Positions 60,743 through 64,000 of a DNA stretch of 64,000 nt are shown in pieces. Each line of letters begins with the position of its first letter. Position 1 is the stretch's first letter. Under the pieces are notes generated by a model. The model was not told where the DNA came from, searched no databases, and was given only the letters and a program-made list of their open reading frames with translations. Source of the stretch: Caulobacter hibisci. Lineage in GTDB: Bacteria; Pseudomonadota; Alphaproteobacteria; Caulobacterales; Caulobacteraceae. The stretch is taken from assembly GCF_016135805.1 (NCBI RefSeq), contig NZ_JADWOX010000017.1, positions 1-64,000 on the forward strand. The letters are read 5' to 3'. The position numbers and the translations under genes were made by a program.

Positions 60743-60781
60743 GCCGCTCCTCGCGCTCGGCGATTCACCGACGCGCCGTGG

Positions 60782-60857
60782 GCCGCCTTAGCTCAGCCGG
60801 TAGAGCGGCGCATTCGTAATGCGTAGGTCAGGTGTTCGAGTCACCTAGGCGGCACCA
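60782..60857 (+). tRNA. tRNA-Thr(CGT)
   Basis: A complete 76-nucleotide cloverleaf with encoded CCA. Acceptor GCCGCCT pairs with AGGCGGC. The anticodon loop TTCGTAA gives CGT for codon ACG. The T-arm GTTCGAGTC is normal. Confidence 0.97.
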
Positions 60858-60904
60858 CTTTCCTTCCCTTCGATATCTTCGTCCGGATGTCATGTGGCGT
60901 CTCT

Positions 60905-61043
60905 GTCCCCTTGAGGGAGAGGGACGAGGCCCGCACGTACAGAAGCGCCGCGAAAGCCGATCGGCTTTCGCGGCGTCTTGGTTTTGAGAGACCCCTCATC
61001 CGACGGCCTTCGGCCGCCACCTTCTCCCGCAAGGGGAGAAGGA
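60905..61043. repeat. Palindromic intergenic repeat, family C, copy 4 (inverted, left arm shortened)
   Basis: The core AGCGCCGCGAAAGC ... GCTTTCGCGGCGTC, then GAGAGACCCCTCATC and CTTCTCCCGCAAGGGGAGAAG are those of copy 1 read on the other strand. The left arm is reduced to GTCCCCTTGAGGGAGAGGGAC. It lies between tRNA-Thr and the convergent ferredoxin gene and ends eight bases before the ferredoxin stop. Confidence 0.82.
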
Positions 61044-61050
61044 CCAGAGG

Positions 61051-61371
61051 TCAGTGCTGGCTTTCCGGCAAACGCACGACCAAGCCGTCGAGGGCGTCGG
61101 TGACCTTGATCTGGCAGGACAGGCGGCTGTTAGGTTCGACGTTCTCGGCGAAGTCGAGCATCGACTCCTCCATGGCCGACTTGTCGCCGGTCTTGTCGGT
61201 CCAGGCCGCGTCCACATAGACGTGGCAGGTGGCGCAGGCGCAGGCGCCGCCGCAGTCGGCGTCGATGCCCGGGACGTTGTTCTTCACCGCGCCTTCCATG
61301 ACCGTAAGGCCCGGCTTGACGTCGAGGGCGTGCTCGGTCCCGTCGAATTCGATGTAGGTGATCTTGGCCAT
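61051..61371 (-). CDS. Adrenodoxin-type [2Fe-2S] ferredoxin
   Basis: 106 residues. Cluster ligands are Cys40, Cys46 and Cys49 (C-x5-C-x2-C) and Cys86, the vertebrate/putidaredoxin-type pattern; Cys44 is additional. It has a CATCHVYVD segment and an acidic helix with MLDF, near the reductase-contact region of adrenodoxins. The gene lies 29 bases after the FAD reductase gene on the same strand, so the two probably form an electron-transfer pair for a monooxygenase or Fe-S assembly that lies elsewhere. Confidence 0.93.
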   Translation of the reverse strand: MAKITYIEFDGTEHALDVKPGLTVMEGAVKNNVPGIDADCGGACACATCHVYVDAAWTDKTGDKSAMEESMLDFAENVEPNSRLSCQIKVTDALDGLVVRLPESQH

Positions 61372-61400
61372 GGTTCCCCTGCGTCTTTAGAGGGCGGCTT

Positions 61401-62645
61401 TCAGGCCGCCACTTCCTTCATGGATATCGCCGGATCGGACAGCTTTGTCTTAGACACGGGCGTCCGCTTGGCGATCAATTGTTTGCCGGCCATGAACTCG
61501 GGCGGCGCGTTGACGGCTTCCACGGCCTGGACGAGGTCGCCCTTGAGGTGGAAGACGGCGAACTTCGCGCCGGCCACGTCGCCGCGCACGATGGTGCTGT
61601 CGGCGTCAAACGGCAGGCCGGCGATCTGGAGCTTGAGGTCGTACTGGTCGGACCAGAACCACGGCACTTCCGGCGACGGCCCGGCGCGGCCGACGATGGC
61701 GGCGGCGGCCTGCTTGGCCTGTTCCAGGGCGTTGGGCACGCTTTCGAGGCGGAACTGGCGCTCGTAGATCGGCAGCGGCCGGTGGGCGACGTCGCCGATG
61801 GCGAAGACGTGCGGGTCGCTGGTGCGGGCTTCGAGGTCGACGACGATGCCGCCGGCGCACTCCAGGCCCGCGTCCTGGGCCAGTTCGACATTGGGATGGG
61901 CGCCGACGCCCACGAGCGCGGCGTCGCAGGCCACCACCTCGCCGCCCTTCAGGCGCACGCCGGTGACGTGGCCGTCAGCGCCTTCGAAGGCCTCGACATT
62001 GGCGTTGAGCTCGAACTTCACGCCGCGGGCGCCGTGATAGTCCTGGAAGAAGGTCGACAGGGTCTCGCAGGCCACGCGGGCCAGGACCCGGCTCTCGCGC
62101 TCGATGATGGTGGCCTCGGCGCCCAGGGCGCGGGCCGAGGCGGCCGCCTCCAAGCCGACATAGCCGCCGCCGACCACAGCCAGGCGCTTGGCCGGGCCGA
62201 GCGCGGCCTTCAGGGCCTCGGCGTCGGCCGCCGTGCGCAGGGCCAGCACGCCGGCCAGATCCGCGCCGGGGATCGGCAGCGCGCGGGCGCGAGCGCCGGT
62301 GGCGAGAATGAGGAAGTCGTAGGAAATCACCTCGCCCGAGGCGAGGCTGACGGTGCGGTCGCCCCGGTTGAGGCTGGTCGCCACGCCCTGCAGGCGCAGG
62401 GCGACATTGGCCTCGGCGTACCACTCCTGGGGCTTGAGGGCCAAGCTGTCGGCGTCGGCCTCGCCCTTCAGCCAGGCCTTGCTCAGCGGCGGACGCTGGT
62501 AGGGCAGCAGCGGCTCCTCGCCGATCAGCACGATCGGGCCCCCGTGGCCGTACTGGCGCAGGAAGGCCGCGGCCGAGCCGCCGGCATGGCCGGCGCCGAC
62601 GATCACCACCTTGGCCTTCGGATCGCTCACGACCGCTTCACTCAA
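61401..62645 (-). CDS. FAD-dependent ferredoxin reductase
   Basis: TTG 62645 is preferred because GGGAGG lies eight bases upstream; a GTG six codons earlier has no such signal. The 414-residue product has two Rossmann motifs: VIVGAGHAGGSAA for FAD near 15-27 and VVGGGYVGLEAAAS for NAD(P)H near 147-160. The PYQRPPLSKAW block and the IGDVAHRP motif near 280-287 place it with putidaredoxin/rubredoxin reductase-type flavoproteins. The C-terminal reductase domain is complete. The ferredoxin gene directly downstream is the likely partner. Confidence 0.9.
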   Translation of the reverse strand: MSEAVVSDPKAKVVIVGAGHAGGSAAAFLRQYGHGGPIVLIGEEPLLPYQRPPLSKAWLKGEADADSLALKPQEWYAEANVALRLQGVATSLNRGDRTVSLASGEVISYDFLILATGARARALPIPGADLAGVLALRTAADAEALKAALGPAKRLAVVGGGYVGLEAAASARALGAEATIIERESRVLARVACETLSTFFQDYHGARGVKFELNANVEAFEGADGHVTGVRLKGGEVVACDAALVGVGAHPNVELAQDAGLECAGGIVVDLEARTSDPHVFAIGDVAHRPLPIYERQFRLESVPNALEQAKQAAAAIVGRAGPSPEVPWFWSDQYDLKLQIAGLPFDADSTIVRGDVAGAKFAVFHLKGDLVQAVEAVNAPPEFMAGKQLIAKRTPVSKTKLSDPAISMKEVAA

Positions 62646-62812
62646 CGCGTCTGCCTCCCGCACGAAACAAAATTGACGACCCCGTCATCTTTTGCAAGCC
62701 GGGCCGACAACCGTCAGCCCCCAGCCATAGAACAGCACCCGCCCGGCCGCAAAGCGCGCCGGCCGGAAAGCGCGGCAGGCGAACACGCCGCCTGATCGGC
62801 GCCCCATATGCG

Positions 62813-62841
62813 AAAGCCCCGCCGACCAGCGGCGAGGCTTT
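62813..62841 (-). terminator. Terminator-like hairpin after sdhB
   Basis: AAAGCCCCGCCG-ACCA-GCGGCGAGGCTTT forms a stem with one or two mismatches, 36 bases after the sdhB stop in the direction of transcription. Terminal T residues are included in the stem on the minus strand. Confidence 0.6.
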
Positions 62842-62876
62842 GCAGACTTATCCGAAAATCCGGAGAAGGCGGGTCG

Positions 62877-63659
62877 TCAGACCACGCGCTCCACCAGCAT
62901 CTTCTTGATCGAGGCGATCGCCTTGGCCGGGTTCAGACCCTTCGGGCAGACCTGGGCGCAGTTCATGATCGTGTGGCAGCGATAGAGCTTGAACGGGTCC
63001 TCGAGGTCGTCGAGGCGATCGCCGGTGGACTCGTCGCGGCTGTCGATCAGCCAGCGGTAGGCGTGCAGCAAGGCCGCCGGGCCCAGATACTTGTCGCCGT
63101 TCCACCAGTAGCTGGGGCACGAGGTCGAGCAGCAGGCGCAGAGGATGCACTCGTACAGGCCGTCGAGCTTTTCGCGGTCCTCGGGCGACTGGCGCCATTC
63201 GGTCTGCGGCTCGGGGGTCGTGGTGTGCAGCCACGGCTCGATCGAGGCGTACTGGGCGTAGAACAGCGTCAGGTCCGGGATCAGGTCCTTGACCACCGGC
63301 GCGTGCGGCAGCGGGCTGATCGTCACCGCCTTGCCGGGCACCTCGCCGTGGCCGTGGGTGCAGGCCAGGGTGTTGCGGCCGCCGATGTTCATGGCGCACG
63401 ACCCGCAGACACCCTCGCGGCACGACCGGCGGAAGGCCAGGGTCGGGTCGATGGTGTTCTTGATGTAGAGCAGCGCGTCCAGGACCATGGGACCGCAGGC
63501 CTCGACGTCGACCTCGTAGGTGTCCCACCGCGGGTTCATCCCGGTCTCGGGATCGTAGCGGTAGATCTTGAACGAGCGCACTTTCTTGGCGCCGGCCGGG
63601 GCCGGCCAGTGCTTGCCGCTCTGAACGCGGGAGTTCTTGGGAAGAGAGAGCTGGACCAT
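62877..63659 (-). CDS. sdhB: Succinate dehydrogenase iron-sulfur subunit
   Basis: 260 residues. The [2Fe-2S] ligands lie in RSCREGVCGSCAMN with a later Cys in TLACTH; the [4Fe-4S] and [3Fe-4S] ligands are in CILCACCSTSCPSYWW and CHTIMNCAQVCPKGLNP. It carries electrons from SdhA to quinone in the membrane complex. The length and motif order are canonical. sdhA lies upstream on the same strand, ten bases away. Confidence 0.97.
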   Translation of the reverse strand: MVQLSLPKNSRVQSGKHWPAPAGAKKVRSFKIYRYDPETGMNPRWDTYEVDVEACGPMVLDALLYIKNTIDPTLAFRRSCREGVCGSCAMNIGGRNTLACTHGHGEVPGKAVTISPLPHAPVVKDLIPDLTLFYAQYASIEPWLHTTTPEPQTEWRQSPEDREKLDGLYECILCACCSTSCPSYWWNGDKYLGPAALLHAYRWLIDSRDESTGDRLDDLEDPFKLYRCHTIMNCAQVCPKGLNPAKAIASIKKMLVERVV

Positions 63660-63669
63660 CTGCGTTCCC

Positions 63670-64000
63670 CTAGTAAACCCGTTGCTTCGGCGGGATGTAG
63701 TCGATGTCGGTCGACATCGTGTAGTTGTGGACCGGGCGGTAATCGATGCTGACCTTGCCGGTGTCGTTGTCGAGCCAGGCCAGGGTGTGCTTCATCCACT
63801 CGGTGTCGTTGCGGTCCGAGAAGTCCTCGCGGGCGTGGGCGCCGCGGCTCTCGGTGCGGTTAGCCGCGCCGTTCACCGTCACGACCGCCTGGCCGATGAG
63901 GTTGTCGAACTCCAGGGTCTCCATCAGGTCGGTGTTCCACACCAGGCCGCGGTCGGAAACCTTGACGTCGCTCTTCTTGTCCCAGACGGCCTGAAGACGG
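63670..64000 (-). CDS. sdhA: Succinate dehydrogenase flavoprotein subunit, C-terminal fragment
   Basis: Only the last 109 codons are in the window; the 5' end lies beyond the right edge. The segment LVWNTDLMETLEFDNLI, SRGAHAREDFSDRND and MKHTLAW with the end IDYIPPKQRVY is the conserved C-terminal region of SdhA. The gene is co-directional with sdhB, 10 bases upstream. The FAD and active-site regions cannot be judged here. Confidence 0.95.
   Translation of the reverse strand, partial: RLQAVWDKKSDVKVSDRGLVWNTDLMETLEFDNLIGQAVVTVNGAANRTESRGAHAREDFSDRNDTEWMKHTLAWLDNDTGKVSIDYRPVHNYTMSTDIDYIPPKQRVY

Overview
The window is a GC-rich, densely coded chromosomal segment from an alphaproteobacterium, most likely Caulobacter or a close relative. 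This rests on several points seen together. There is a 1.6-kilo-residue NAD-glutamate dehydrogenase (GdhZ type), a Panacea/SocA-type protein behind an exact GTTC-N7-GTTC LexA box, a promoter resembling the Caulobacter TTGAC/GCTANAWC class, several orphan hybrid histidine kinases, and a TonB-dependent receptor with no local partner. No 16S rRNA gene is present, so the genus is an inference. Both ends cut through genes: the 3' part of a secreted repeat protein on the left, and the C-terminus of sdhA on the right.

Layout. 1-4.0 kb: secreted repeat protein tail, a PP2A-like phosphatase, and a UDP-sugar epimerase overlapping UDP-glucose dehydrogenase. 4-12.2 kb: an MHYT-GGDEF-EAL cyclic-di-GMP protein, a PAS hybrid kinase, a HerA/DUF853 ATPase and an AI-2E-family permease. 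12.2-17.4 kb: a candidate structured RNA followed by gdhZ. 17.6-24.6 kb: DUF418 protein, PhoD-type phosphatase, LysE exporter, hisI, DUF817 protein, a micro-operon of three tiny genes, and folE. 24.8-30.6 kb: cysS, a GT39 glycosyltransferase and a TonB receptor with a clear terminator. 30.7-36.4 kb: aguA-aguB (agmatine to putrescine), two DUF1801 paralogues, an NCS1 permease and an OprB-type porin. 36.5-42.6 kb: tRNA-Ala(CGC), yggT-yggU, a hybrid kinase, then vsr, cysK and dcm on the minus strand. 42.6-47.9 kb: small envelope proteins, fmt-truA and glutaminase. 47.9-53.9 kb: dapE, a cupin, an SOS-box-controlled Panacea toxin-antitoxin candidate, DUF805, an LRR-kinase, dapD and a pyrimidine nucleotidase. 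54.4-60.9 kb: gpsA-tsaD, opposite hemC-hemD-(mitofilin-like)-hemY, and tRNA-Thr(CGT). 61-64 kb: a [2Fe-2S] ferredoxin with its FAD reductase, then sdhB and sdhA.

Most genes are core metabolism and translation. The accessory signal is concentrated in three places: the block between dapE and dapD (49.2-52.4 kb) holding the LexA-controlled toxin-antitoxin candidate and an LRR-kinase; the C-rich-loop hairpin array at 12.26-12.40 kb; and at least fifteen copies of six families of palindromic intergenic repeats, nearly all at gene 3' ends. One copy (53.88-54.38 kb) is interrupted by about 380 bases of near-pure G that is probably an assembly error.
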